From contig CAVUKN010000004.1 in the NCBI GenBank assembly GCA_963742105.1, forward strand, positions 124,001 to 188,000: a stretch of 64,000 nt of DNA, read 5' to 3'. Under the pieces are notes generated by a model. The model saw nothing but the letters and a program-made list of their open reading frames with translations, had not been told where the DNA came from and did not search any database. Position 1 is the first letter of the stretch. Every line of letters begins with the position of its first letter. Below, in pieces: positions 7,037 through 15,564 of the stretch. The position numbers and the translations under genes are program-made. The stretch is from Gp6-AA40 sp963742105 (lineage in GTDB: Bacteria > Acidobacteriota > Vicinamibacteria > Vicinamibacterales > UBA2999).

Positions 7037-7993
7037 TCAGCCTTCGAAGAGCGAGGCGATCAGCACATCGGGGTTCACGTGACCGGCGTGAACAGTCTTT
7101 CCACTGGTCGCGCTCGTCAGCCACACTTCCGCCGGACTGAACAGCATCGGGTCGATCTTGTAGAAGTCGTTGTCGTAGCGCTTGAAGATGTCGTAGAAGG
7201 GCGTGCCGTAGTCGGAGGATGTCGACGCCGGCAGCCGGGCGGCAAGCCGGGCCAGTTCTTCGTCGGTGGCGCGCACCGTGTAGCGCGCCTGCCCGCCGTA
7301 GAGGACGCAGTCGTTGGTGCGGCCGATCGCCCGCATGTCGCTCTTCGCGGTCGGGGGGAGCGGCGCGGTCCCCATAGCGCTGACGACCTGGGTAACGTCG
7401 AACCCGAGCGTCTCCATCTTGTGGAGCCCGGTTTCGATGACCCGCGCGACGATCTGCACGCCACCGGCGACGCTGGCGGTCGGCGCGATCGCGAACGTCA
7501 GTCCGTCCGGCTTCACGCCGGCCTTGGCCGCCACCCATTCGGCCACTGCGTCGGTCGGCGGTGTCCGACCCTCGAGCACGAGGACGCCGCGCGATCCATC
7601 TTCCGCGTACCGCAGCTTCGCGTACAGCTCTTTCTCCACCCGCGCACGCGCGCGGAGCGGCCCCGAGCCCATGGCGAAGTAGCCTTCAGGAGTGATCGCC
7701 CACCCGGCGTACTGCGAGGCCATGCAGCAGACAGCCGGATGATCGGTCCAGACCTGCACCCCCTGCCACTGCTCGCCGCCGATCATCACCGGGACATAGT
7801 CGAGGTGCCCGAGCCCGCCCATGCACAGATGCGACAGGAGCTTGCCGGCACCAAAGCCTCCGGCGACCTCGATACCCGCGTCTATCACCCGTGCGCCGCA
7901 CGACAACGTGTGAATCGCAATACCAAGCTCCTCGGCACGAGAGACCGCGTCATCAGCAAGCACCCATGCTCGCTCGTTCATCCGGAACGACAT
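7037..7993 (-). CDS. mch: methenyltetrahydromethanopterin cyclohydrolase
   Basis: Mch interconverts methenyl-H4MPT and 5-formyl-H4MPT in the cytoplasm. The 318-residue protein shows the family's segments: M-N-E-R-A, G-A-R-V-I-D-A-G near residue 35, C-M-G-G-L-G near 57, the C-C-M-A-S-Q-Y-A-G-W core near 92, M-G-S-G-P-x-R-A, the run F-A-I-A-P-T-A-S-V-A-G-G-V-Q, and S-S-D-Y-G-T-P-F-Y near 265. Length is as usual for bacterial Mch. Two in-frame ATGs exist (7993 and 7981); the first is used. It leads an apparent operon mch, ATP-grasp, citG-like, PTPS with overlapping or abutting genes. Confidence 0.95.
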   Translation of the reverse strand: MSFRMNERAWVLADDAVSRAEELGIAIHTLSCGARVIDAGIEVAGGFGAGKLLSHLCMGGLGHLDYVPVMIGGEQWQGVQVWTDHPAVCCMASQYAGWAITPEGYFAMGSGPLRARARVEKELYAKLRYAEDGSRGVLVLEGRTPPTDAVAEWVAAKAGVKPDGLTFAIAPTASVAGGVQIVARVIETGLHKMETLGFDVTQVVSAMGTAPLPPTAKSDMRAIGRTNDCVLYGGQARYTVRATDEELARLAARLPASTSSDYGTPFYDIFKRYDNDFYKIDPMLFSPAEVWLTSATSGKTVHAGHVNPDVLIASLFEG

Positions 7994-8033
7994 CCGGACA
8001 AATCTATCACTGAGGGCCCCTGTTCACGCTTCG

Positions 8034-8179
8034 CGGTTCTCGCTTCTCGGTTCGTGTTCGGGTTCGGGTTCGGTTCGGTTCGGCGGTTGTCGAACCTCGA
8101 ACTTCGAGCACTTCGAACTTCGAACTTCGAACCGAACCCCGAACATCGAACCTGAACACGAACCGAGAAGCGAGAACCG
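8034..8179. repeat. palindromic word-repeat element with perfect 26-bp terminal inverted repeats
   Basis: The arms 8034-8059 and 8154-8179 are perfect reverse complements over 26 bases (beginning CGGTTCTCGCTTCTCGG). Between them are iterated ggttcg and gaacttc words, themselves arranged as inverted copies. It occupies almost the whole gap between mch and the ADOP permease. No coding sequence is seen. Confidence 0.85.
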
Positions 8180-8201
8180 AGAAGTTCGAAGTGTGCGGTG
8201 C

Positions 8202-10748
8202 CTACATCGCCCTCAGCAACACCACTGGATCGATGCGGCGCGCGCGCAACATCGGCACGCAGGTTGCCAGCGACGCGACCATCAACATCACCACGACGGG
8301 CAGCACGAATGCGGCTGGCGGCGGATACAGGTAGCTGCCTTCTGCGTCAGCGACGCGCGCGAGCTGCGCGAGCGCGAACGTGAGGCCGACGCCGATTGCC
8401 GTGCCCGTGACCACCAGCCGCAGGCTGCGCCGCGAGATGAGCCAGATCTGATCCCGGCCGGTTGCGCCGAGCGACACCCGAATGGCCAACTCGCGCGTGC
8501 GACGGGCGATGGCGAATGCGAGCACGCCGTAAATGCCGGCGGCGGTGAGGACGATCCCCATCGTGATGAGAGGCCCGAGCGGCGCCAGAGCGACGAGCCA
8601 CTCGCGATTGATCACGTCCGCCATCCCCATATAGGTGTAGACCTCGGTAATCGGATTGCCACCGGTTGCCGGCCGCAGCGCCCGTTGCAAGGGCTGGGTC
8701 ACCGCGTCGACGTTGCCGTCGGCACGGGAGACCACGTAAAGAAATCGTTCCTGGCGTGGCTGTGGATCCAGCGGCACGAAGAATTTCGGCGCGATCGCCT
8801 GAAACTCCTGGTAGGTGGTGGCGTAGTCCGCGACGACGCCGACGACCACGTGCGGGACACGGTCGATCCAGATCTGACGTCCCAGCGCCGCTGTGGTCCC
8901 GAGCAGCCGGCGCGCCAGCGTCTCGTTGATCACCACGACACCGGACTCGGAACGCTCCGCTTCGGTGAACGTCCGGCCGGCGCGCATCGCCACGTCGATC
9001 GTGTCGAAGAAGGACGGCGTGACCGCGTTGCGTTCCACACTCAGCTCGTTACGGCCGCGATCGTCGAGGGCCACCAGCTGTTTCGGACGTTGTGAGTACA
9101 TCGGGGCGCTGCTCGCCACGGCGGCGGCGCGAATTCCTGGAACGGTGGCGACCCGGTCGAGCACTGGCCGCACGGCGAGCGCCTTCTCGTTCCGCACGGC
9201 GACGACGGCCGTGTGCCGTGTGTCGAAGCCGAATTGCGCGTCGCGCAGCCGCTGATAGCCGATGGCCATCGACGTGGTCATGACCAGCAGGGCCACGGTG
9301 ATCGAGATCTCCGCTATCACCAGCAGATGACTCCAGCGCTGCCGAAGCCGATCGGACGACTGCAGGCCGCGCAGCGGATTCAACTGCAGGCGGGCCGTCT
9401 CGTACAGCGCCGGGGCGATACCGGCGACGATGCCGGCGCCGATGGCAATCACTGCGGATTGCACGAGCACGCGCGGCGGAATCGACATGTCGAACCGAGC
9501 CATGTTCGCGCCCATGCGGGTCATCACGAACCACCGCAGGATCAACGTCGCCATCGTGCCGAAGGCACCGGCGGTGACGCTCAGGCAGACGGCTTCCGTC
9601 AGCAGCGTGCGCACCAGCCGCCCGCGGCTCGCGCCGAGTGACGAGCGCACGGCCGTGTCCGTCTCGCGGGCGGTCCACTGCGCGATCAGCAGAATGGCGG
9701 CGTTGGCACATCCGATCAGGAGTACCAGAAGGACGGCCATGCCCATGATGTAGGGGAGTGCGAGCGACATCGCCGCACCCATCGGCGTTCCGCCAACGCC
9801 GCTGACGCGAATGTGCAATGCGGGCGCGCCGGGACTGCGGTCGCGGTTGTGCGCCTCGACGCCGCGCTGGAGAGCAGCGGTGAAACCGGCGGCGGTCAGG
9901 TCCGAGGGCCGTCTCGCCACGGTTTGCAGGCTGAGGTCCGGCGGGATCAGCCGCTCGTCGATGGCGACCCACACCTGGTCGCTCATGTCCCGGAACCAGA
10001 AGCGATCGGGAAGGACTCCGACCACCGTCGCCGGGAGGCCATTGATCGACACCGGCGTGCCGGCGATGTCGCTGCGGCCGCCGAACGCCCGCTGCCAGAT
10101 GCCGTAGCTGAGCACGACCTCGCCGGTCATCCCCGAGTGTCCGTCCGGATCGAAAAGCCGGCCCGCGGCCGGCTGGATGCCCAGCAGATGAAACAGATTC
10201 GGCGTCACCGCCCGGATCGGCAGCGTCGTCACCTCGCCGGCGTGCTGCACGTCTCCGGGCCGCGCGCCCACCGCTCCGGCGACGGCCGGCCCCAGATCCT
10301 GCCGCCAGCGGCGGAACAGGGCGAGCGGGACGTCGTAGCCGGCCGGAAGAATCGGCCGGTCTCGCGGCGCGGCCTGCACCTGGGCGAGATCCTGCGGCGC
10401 CACATAGAGCGGCGGCGGATTGTGAAAGATGACGTTGCGCACGATGAGCGCCGCAGTCGCCGCGCCAATGCCGCCAGAGAGCGAGAGTACGACGATGGCC
10501 GCCGACACCGGGTTCCGGCGGACGTTGCGGACGGCGCTACGCAGGTCGCGCCGCAACTCCTCGAACCAGGCGATCCGCCGCTGCTCGTGAAAACGCTCCT
10601 GGGCCGCGGCGACGTTTCCGAACGCCCGCCGGGCGCCATGGTGCGCCTCCTCCGGCGGCACCCCGTCGGCGATCAGATGGTCCGCTTCGAGCGCCAGATG
10701 CGCCTCGATCTCACGGGCGAAGTCGTCTTCGGAACGGCGGCCGGTCAT
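8202..10748 (-). CDS. ADOP-type ABC transporter permease (MacB/FtsX-like, duplicated)
   Basis: About 848 residues. The N-terminal 70 residues are the cytoplasmic extension typical of acidobacterial duplicated orphan permeases, followed by a first membrane segment near 85-110 (S-A-A-I-V-V-L-S-L-S-G-G-I-G). Next come a MacB-like periplasmic domain, a three-helix FtsX domain near 310-420, a second periplasmic domain and a second FtsX domain near 720-840. No ATPase is adjacent, as is usual for this family, and the substrate is unknown. The ATG at 10748 is preferred over 10784 because the family begins here and the upstream codons overlap the operator. It is divergent from a PadR gene. Confidence 0.85.
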   Translation of the reverse strand: MTGRRSEDDFAREIEAHLALEADHLIADGVPPEEAHHGARRAFGNVAAAQERFHEQRRIAWFEELRRDLRSAVRNVRRNPVSAAIVVLSLSGGIGAATAALIVRNVIFHNPPPLYVAPQDLAQVQAAPRDRPILPAGYDVPLALFRRWRQDLGPAVAGAVGARPGDVQHAGEVTTLPIRAVTPNLFHLLGIQPAAGRLFDPDGHSGMTGEVVLSYGIWQRAFGGRSDIAGTPVSINGLPATVVGVLPDRFWFRDMSDQVWVAIDERLIPPDLSLQTVARRPSDLTAAGFTAALQRGVEAHNRDRSPGAPALHIRVSGVGGTPMGAAMSLALPYIMGMAVLLVLLIGCANAAILLIAQWTARETDTAVRSSLGASRGRLVRTLLTEAVCLSVTAGAFGTMATLILRWFVMTRMGANMARFDMSIPPRVLVQSAVIAIGAGIVAGIAPALYETARLQLNPLRGLQSSDRLRQRWSHLLVIAEISITVALLVMTTSMAIGYQRLRDAQFGFDTRHTAVVAVRNEKALAVRPVLDRVATVPGIRAAAVASSAPMYSQRPKQLVALDDRGRNELSVERNAVTPSFFDTIDVAMRAGRTFTEAERSESGVVVINETLARRLLGTTAALGRQIWIDRVPHVVVGVVADYATTYQEFQAIAPKFFVPLDPQPRQERFLYVVSRADGNVDAVTQPLQRALRPATGGNPITEVYTYMGMADVINREWLVALAPLGPLITMGIVLTAAGIYGVLAFAIARRTRELAIRVSLGATGRDQIWLISRRSLRLVVTGTAIGVGLTFALAQLARVADAEGSYLYPPPAAFVLPVVVMLMVASLATCVPMLRARRIDPVVLLRAM

Positions 10749-10766
10749 AGGCGCATGCCTCCTGTT

Positions 10767-10806
10767 GACATTCGACCAGAGCATACGGATACTTGGGTCG
10801 AATGTC
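10767..10806. promoter_or_regulatory. perfect 11-bp inverted repeat, candidate PadR operator
   Basis: GACATTCGACC (10767-10777) and GGTCGAATGTC (10796-10806) are exact reverse complements with an 18-base spacer. The element lies between the divergent ADOP permease (start 10748) and padR (start 10802), and its right arm covers the padR start codon. Such placement fits autorepression by a dimeric winged-helix regulator acting on both genes. Confidence 0.7.
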
Positions 10807-11164
10807 TATACGGAAGCGGGCGGACCGCGAGTACGCGGCGCACCTGCAGGGCACGCTGGACCTGCTGATCCTGCGCACGCTCCGCTTCGGCGCGCAGCAC
10901 GGCCAGGCCATCGCCCGCGCCATCCAGCAGCAGTCCGACAACGTGCTCATCGTCGATCATGGCTCCCTCTATCCGGCGCTGCAACGACTGGAGGAGCGCG
11001 GCTTCATCGACGCGGAGTGGGGGACGTCCGACAATAACCGCCGCGCCCGCTTCTACTCGCTGACGAAGGCCGGTCGCAAGGAACTGGTGCGCGAGGAGGG
11101 CGAGTGGCGCCGGATCGCCGCCGCGATCATGCGCGTGCTCGATCCGAGTCGCGGCGAGACCTGA
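10802..11164 (+). CDS. PadR family transcriptional regulator
   Basis: A 120-residue winged-helix protein with the PadR core: L-D-L-L-I-L-R-T-L near residue 18, H-G-Q-A-I-A-R-A-I near 33, S-L-Y-P-A-L-Q-R-L-E-x-x-G near 56-68, and R-x-R-F-Y-S-L-T-x-A-G near 83-95. PadR proteins of this type are the usual divergent partners of ADOP permeases. The ATG at 10802 fits the family length; a TTG at 10793 is in frame. A perfect inverted repeat overlaps its start (10767-10806), suggesting autoregulation. Confidence 0.9.
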   Translation: MSIRKRADREYAAHLQGTLDLLILRTLRFGAQHGQAIARAIQQQSDNVLIVDHGSLYPALQRLEERGFIDAEWGTSDNNRRARFYSLTKAGRKELVREEGEWRRIAAAIMRVLDPSRGET

Positions 11165-11186
11165 CGCGTCGGCTAGAATCCCGGCG

Positions 11187-13739
11187 ATGCCAGCGCCGCC
11201 GGACTCACGGCCACCGTACCTTCTCTACGCCGTCCTGGCGGCAGTGTTCGCTCTCGCCGTCTTCTATCAAGCGCAGGTCACGCAGTCCCGGTTCGGTGAG
11301 CTCACGCGCGGTCAGGCGCTCGCCGACATGCCGATCGATGTCGACGCGCCATCGTTCGAGGTGGTGGCGGGTGAGGATGCCGACGCTGCCGGCGTGATGC
11401 CGGGTGATCGTCTGACCCGGATCGACAGTCGTCCTGTTCGCGGCCTGGACGACCTGTATCAGCCCATCCTGCAGGCCCGGCCCGGCGACCGTCTCACCTT
11501 CGCCTTCGACCCGCCCGCCGGATCCGGTCGCGCTGCATACACGAGACTCATCACGCTGACAGCGATGCGTCCGGAACCGGCGGGGGTTGCGGATTGGGTG
11601 GTGTTCGCGGTTGGCGGCCTCGGCTTACCGCTGGTGTGCCTGGCCCTCGGGTTCTGGGTCGTGGCGATCCGCATCCGCGATCCATTGGCGTGGCTGCTGC
11701 TCCTCCTCCTGCTCGGGATGTCGCAGTTTGCCAGCTCGTCGTGGCGCGATGTGATGGGACATCCCGGTTTCTGGCATCCCGTTGCGACCGTCTACCAGTC
11801 GGTACTCGCGAACTTGTGGCCGCTGTCGATGATGCTGTTCGGCATCTACTTCCCCGAGCGACTGCCATTCGACCGGCGGCATCCCGGCCTCAAGTGGATC
11901 GTGATCGGCCCGGTCCTGTTCCGCGTGCTGGGAACCAACGTCGCGACCGACTTGTACATGCTGACCGATGCGACGAGGGCCGCTCGTGTTGCCGACCTGT
12001 TCGGCTGGATGCGCCCGATCGTTCTGCTGCTGCACGTCGCGGCAATCGTGCTGTTCTTCCTCGCCCTGGGTTACCGGACCGTCGTTGAAACGCAGCCTGA
12101 TGCCCGGCGACGACTTCGGCTGCTCACTGCCGGCGCGATCCTGGCAGTGTCACCTATCTTCGTCGCGGTGCTGCTCAGCATCGCCGGCGCGTTCGACCCG
12201 TCGCAGCGCACGATCCTGCTGCTGATGGCGATCCTGTTTGTGTTCCCGTTGAGCATGGCCTACGTCATCGTGGTGGAGCGGGCGCTGGACGTGAGGCTGG
12301 TCGTCCGCCAGGGCGTTCAGTACGTGCTGGCGCGCGGAACCATCCGGATCCTGCAGGTGGCCGGCAGCATTGCGGTCTTCTACTTCGCGGTCGATCGGCT
12401 GCAGGCCCCCGAGGTGATCTCTCGCAACAGTCTGCTCCGGTTCGCGCCGATTGCGGCAGGTGTTGTCGGCATCGTCGCCATCGGGCGATTCGGTGATCGG
12501 CTGCGGCGCTGGCTCGATCGGCGCTTCTTCCGGGAGGCCTACGACGCGGAACACCTGCTGGCCGAACTGGCCACGCAGGTGCGAACGATCTTCGAGATCC
12601 AGCCGCTGCTCGAGACCGTCGGCCGCCAGATCTCCGCCGCCCTGCATATCCCGAAGCTCGCGATCCTGTTGAATCGCGGCGGCGCGCTGCACCCGGCGTT
12701 CGCGCTCGGGTATAGCGTTGGCCCGATGTCCGTTCCGACCGAGCCGGCTTCCGTGGCGACAGATTCCGAACTGCGTCTCGCCCTCGAGGCGGAGCTCGTT
12801 CTGCCGCTCGCGGCGAACAAGAAGCTGCTAGGTGTGATGGGACTCGGTCCGAAGCGGTCGGAAGAGCCGTACACCAGCAACGACGTGCGCCTGCTGGAGG
12901 CCGTCGCTGCGCAGACGGGCCTGGCCCTGGAGAACAGTCGCCTCACCGCAGAAATCGCCGCCGAGATCGCGGATCGCGAAAAACGGAAACGCGAGATGGA
13001 AATTGCGCGAGAGGTCCAGCAACGGCTGTTTCCGCAGACCACGCCGGCGGTCGCGGGACTCCAGCTGGCAGGAGCGTGCCGTCCCGCGCTCGCTGTCGGC
13101 GGCGACTATTACGACTTCGTTCAGCTGGCCGACGGGAAGGTGGGGATTGCGATCGGCGACATCTCAGGGAAGGGCATCCCGGCCTCGCTGCTGATGGCGA
13201 CGCTCCGTGCGTATCTCCGGAGCCAGACGATCCAGACGCAGCAGGATCTGCCCGCCATGATCGCCAATCTCAACTCGCTGGTCTTCGAGAGCTCGGACAG
13301 CAACCGCTATGCGACCTTCTTCTTCGGACGTTACGACCCTTCGACTCGAGTGCTCGACTACGTGAACGCCGGCCACAACCCGCCAATGGTGTTCAGGAAT
13401 GCGGGTCGGAGACTATCGCCAGAAGTCGGTCGAGGCGCCGTGATCCGCCTGGATACCGGCGGCCCGGTCATCGGGCTGCTGCCGGCGTGGTCGTACGAGC
13501 AGGGCAGTGTGACGCTGCAGCCGGGCGACGTGTTCGTGTCGTTTACTGACGGTATCAGTGAGGCGATGAACAGCGAGATGGAGGAGTGGGGAGAAGAGCA
13601 GCTGATTGCTACGGTCACGCCCGCGTGCGACCAGCCGCTCGACGATCTGATTGGGCGCATCATGGCGGGCGCCGATGCTCACACCGGTACGGCGCCGCAG
13701 CACGACGACATGACTCTCGTCCTGGCGCGTTGTGTGTGA
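11187..13739 (+). CDS. membrane SpoIIE/PP2C-type phosphatase with PDZ-like and GAF domains
   Basis: An 850-residue signalling protein. Residues 10-28 form a membrane anchor and about 55-115 look PDZ-like (A-G-V-M-P-G-D-R-L-T-R-I-D). About 135-400 contain seven or eight hydrophobic helices, 450-590 a GAF-like domain ending L-L-E-A-V-A-A-Q-T-G-L-A-L-E-N, then a short coiled coil (R-E-K-R-K-R-E-M-E-I-A-R-E-V-Q-Q-R-L-F-P). Residues 610-850 are a PP2C/SpoIIE catalytic domain with G-G-D-Y-Y-D-F, G-D-I-S-G-K-G-I-P-A and F-T-D-G-I-S-E-A. It probably dephosphorylates an anti-sigma antagonist; no such partner is next to it. It is 22 bases downstream of padR. Confidence 0.85.
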   Translation: MPAPPDSRPPYLLYAVLAAVFALAVFYQAQVTQSRFGELTRGQALADMPIDVDAPSFEVVAGEDADAAGVMPGDRLTRIDSRPVRGLDDLYQPILQARPGDRLTFAFDPPAGSGRAAYTRLITLTAMRPEPAGVADWVVFAVGGLGLPLVCLALGFWVVAIRIRDPLAWLLLLLLLGMSQFASSSWRDVMGHPGFWHPVATVYQSVLANLWPLSMMLFGIYFPERLPFDRRHPGLKWIVIGPVLFRVLGTNVATDLYMLTDATRAARVADLFGWMRPIVLLLHVAAIVLFFLALGYRTVVETQPDARRRLRLLTAGAILAVSPIFVAVLLSIAGAFDPSQRTILLLMAILFVFPLSMAYVIVVERALDVRLVVRQGVQYVLARGTIRILQVAGSIAVFYFAVDRLQAPEVISRNSLLRFAPIAAGVVGIVAIGRFGDRLRRWLDRRFFREAYDAEHLLAELATQVRTIFEIQPLLETVGRQISAALHIPKLAILLNRGGALHPAFALGYSVGPMSVPTEPASVATDSELRLALEAELVLPLAANKKLLGVMGLGPKRSEEPYTSNDVRLLEAVAAQTGLALENSRLTAEIAAEIADREKRKREMEIAREVQQRLFPQTTPAVAGLQLAGACRPALAVGGDYYDFVQLADGKVGIAIGDISGKGIPASLLMATLRAYLRSQTIQTQQDLPAMIANLNSLVFESSDSNRYATFFFGRYDPSTRVLDYVNAGHNPPMVFRNAGRRLSPEVGRGAVIRLDTGGPVIGLLPAWSYEQGSVTLQPGDVFVSFTDGISEAMNSEMEEWGEEQLIATVTPACDQPLDDLIGRIMAGADAHTGTAPQHDDMTLVLARCV

Positions 13740-13848
13740 GGAAGAGCGAAGCGGGACGAGCCTTGTCCGGCTCGTCTTCGGACGTGACAAGGTACGCGCC
13801 ACAGGCTCACCCGTGATTGGCGGGCCTCCGTCCTGTGTGCAAGCGGCT
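13740..13848. repeat. short convergent gap with two palindromes
   Basis: Between the phosphatase gene and the end of fhcC lie GACGAGCCTTGTCCGGCTCGTC (13756-13777, arms GACGAGCC/GGCTCGTC) and a degenerate copy of the dispersed palindrome (13780-13803, ending acaaggtacgcgccac). Either could fold as a bidirectional terminator; neither has a T-run. Confidence 0.55.
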
Positions 13849-14670
13849 CTAGACGCTGGCAACGCGTTCGAGAATTTCTCCCTTTCCCGGGTCCCCGGCA
13901 TCACCGCAATACCGTCGGAAGAGGCTGTCGATCACAGGTCCGTCGATTGACAGACCGTGGCGGCGGGCCAGGTACAGCAGCGTCAGTCGGACGTGAGGCG
14001 GTTGATAGGTGCAGGCGTAGCGGTAGGTTGCAGGCACCGAGATCGCACCGCACGCCACTACGGACCCGCGCTTGCTCCCACGGCCGGCGCCCTCGCCGCA
14101 CGATCCGAGCACGACAAGCGAGCCCGCTATCATGGCGCGACCGGCGTCTCGACCGGTATCACCGGCGACGACGATCAGACCGCGGCGGATTCGTGTACCC
14201 GCTTCTGGCCCGGCCGAACCGAGCACGAGGATCTCTCCGCCTGACATCCCCCTGGACGCACCCGGAGTGTTCCCACCTAGCCGCGCGCCGGCATCGCCGT
14301 CAATCCTGAGTACACCGCCACTCATCGCCGCCCCGGCGTCGTCGCCGACGTTGCCGCGGACGCGGAGCGTGCCGCCACGCATGCCGGCACCGATCAAAGA
14401 GCCGGCGTCACCCTCGATCTCCAGCTCGCCACCGGTCATGCCGGTCCCGACGCCCTCGATGTCGCGGGTAGTGCCGACGACCCTCACGCGTGAGGACCGC
14501 TCACCCTGCACGGAAAAGAAGTCGCCCAGCGCACCTCGACGACTGCCGGCGGAAACCGGCAGCGCGGCGATCTCGTGTTCGGACAGTCCGGCGACCTTTG
14601 CAGGATCGATATCGCGCAGCACGAGTGGGCCGTCAATCGCCCGAGCCGTCAGCGTCACCCAGTCGCTCAC
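13849..14670 (-). CDS. fhcC: formyltransferase/hydrolase complex subunit C (FwdC-like)
   Basis: A 273-residue FwdC/FhcC. The body is a right-handed beta-helix type repeat visible as successive G-x-G-M-x-G-G-x-L motifs (G-T-G-M-T-G-G-E-L, G-A-G-M-R-G-G-T-L, G-A-A-M-S-G-G-V-L, S-R-G-M-S-G-G-E-I), homologous to the glutamate synthase C-terminal repeat domain. It is the structural subunit of the complex that transfers the formyl group from formyl-H4MPT to methanofuran and hydrolyses it to formate. GTG at 14670 is used because it overlaps the fhcD stop (GTGA) and removes a non-homologous leader. Last gene of fhcBADC. Confidence 0.92.
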   Translation of the reverse strand: MSDWVTLTARAIDGPLVLRDIDPAKVAGLSEHEIAALPVSAGSRRGALGDFFSVQGERSSRVRVVGTTRDIEGVGTGMTGGELEIEGDAGSLIGAGMRGGTLRVRGNVGDDAGAAMSGGVLRIDGDAGARLGGNTPGASRGMSGGEILVLGSAGPEAGTRIRRGLIVVAGDTGRDAGRAMIAGSLVVLGSCGEGAGRGSKRGSVVACGAISVPATYRYACTYQPPHVRLTLLYLARRHGLSIDGPVIDSLFRRYCGDAGDPGKGEILERVASV

Positions 14671-15563
14671 GCGCCCTCCATGATTGCGCGCAGGTGGAAA
14701 TGGTGCGGCCCGAGCTTGCCACCATAGTTGCCTGCACTGATGGCGCGGATACCTGGCCTGCACGCGGCACTGATGCCGGTGCGCATCGCCCGGCTGATGC
14801 TGTCGAAATCGAGACCGTCGAGGACGATTTCCAGCACCGAGTTGATCCCCGGGGGCAGTGCGGACTTCGTAATCGGACGCAGCGTCGGACAGTACGCGTC
14901 GTTGGTCGATGCGATCATGCCTTTGTAGCTCGCGCCGACCTTGCTGCCGCTGCGCACCACACCGCCGGGGAAGGGAAGGATCACGTTCGGCGTACCGTCT
15001 ATCGCCGCGACAGCCGCTTCTGCAGCTTCAAGGGTGGCATCAGCGCTCTCGCCGAGGATCAGGAAATTGCCGCCGCCGATCCCCTTCTTCTGCATTCCGA
15101 ACGTCTCCGCCAGCAGGAACTCGCCCTCCATCACCGGGATCCGCCAGTAACGCTGGCCGCCTATCATCTTGCTGCTCTGGAATCGATCGCCGAACGTGCG
15201 GAGGGCCTTCCCCGTGGGCAGCCGGTCCGGCAAATCCTCGAGTCCATCGAAACAGGCGGTCGTCGGACACGTCAGGACGGTCTGGCCGATACGTTCGATC
15301 AGTCGCTTGCCGAGGCTGTCACTGTCCATCGTGAAGAACAGCACCGCCACGCCGGGCCGGCCATCGGGTGTCTCGGTCGGCGGCAATTCGCGCTCGATCG
15401 CTGCCTCGCACTTGCAGGCGATGACGGACGTGGCGAAGCCGGTCAGCTTCAATGCCGCTTCGCGCGCCCAGCGTTCATTGCGCGCCGTGATGACGAGGCG
15501 TGCCCCCCGCATGCCGAACGCCTCGGCAAACGTATCCTCGATGAAGACGCCGCGAACCTCCAC
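14667..15563 (-). CDS. fhcD: formylmethanofuran:H4MPT formyltransferase (FhcD/Ftr)
   Basis: A 298-residue Ftr-family protein, the usual length. It moves the formyl group between 5-formyl-H4MPT and methanofuran. Visible family segments: V-E-V-R-G-V-F-I-E-D-T-F-A-E-A-F near the start, A-R-L-V-I-T-A and G-F-A-T-S-V-I-A-C-K-C-E-A near residue 50, G-G-x-x-R-Y-W-R-I-P-V-M-E-G-E-F near 150, G-G-N-F-L-I near 185, and F-P-G-G-V-V-R-S-G-S-K-V-G near 220. GTG at 15563 is the start at which homology begins; the same frame continues upstream without similarity because it is antisense to nothing but the end of fhcA. Confidence 0.93.
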   Translation of the reverse strand: MEVRGVFIEDTFAEAFGMRGARLVITARNERWAREAALKLTGFATSVIACKCEAAIERELPPTETPDGRPGVAVLFFTMDSDSLGKRLIERIGQTVLTCPTTACFDGLEDLPDRLPTGKALRTFGDRFQSSKMIGGQRYWRIPVMEGEFLLAETFGMQKKGIGGGNFLILGESADATLEAAEAAVAAIDGTPNVILPFPGGVVRSGSKVGASYKGMIASTNDAYCPTLRPITKSALPPGINSVLEIVLDGLDFDSISRAMRTGISAACRPGIRAISAGNYGGKLGPHHFHLRAIMEGA

Positions 15564-15564
15564 G

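Noticed and set aside
8193..9095. Plus-strand frames of 140-350 codons across the ADOP permease
   Set aside because: All are antisense shadows with Arg/His-rich low-information translations.
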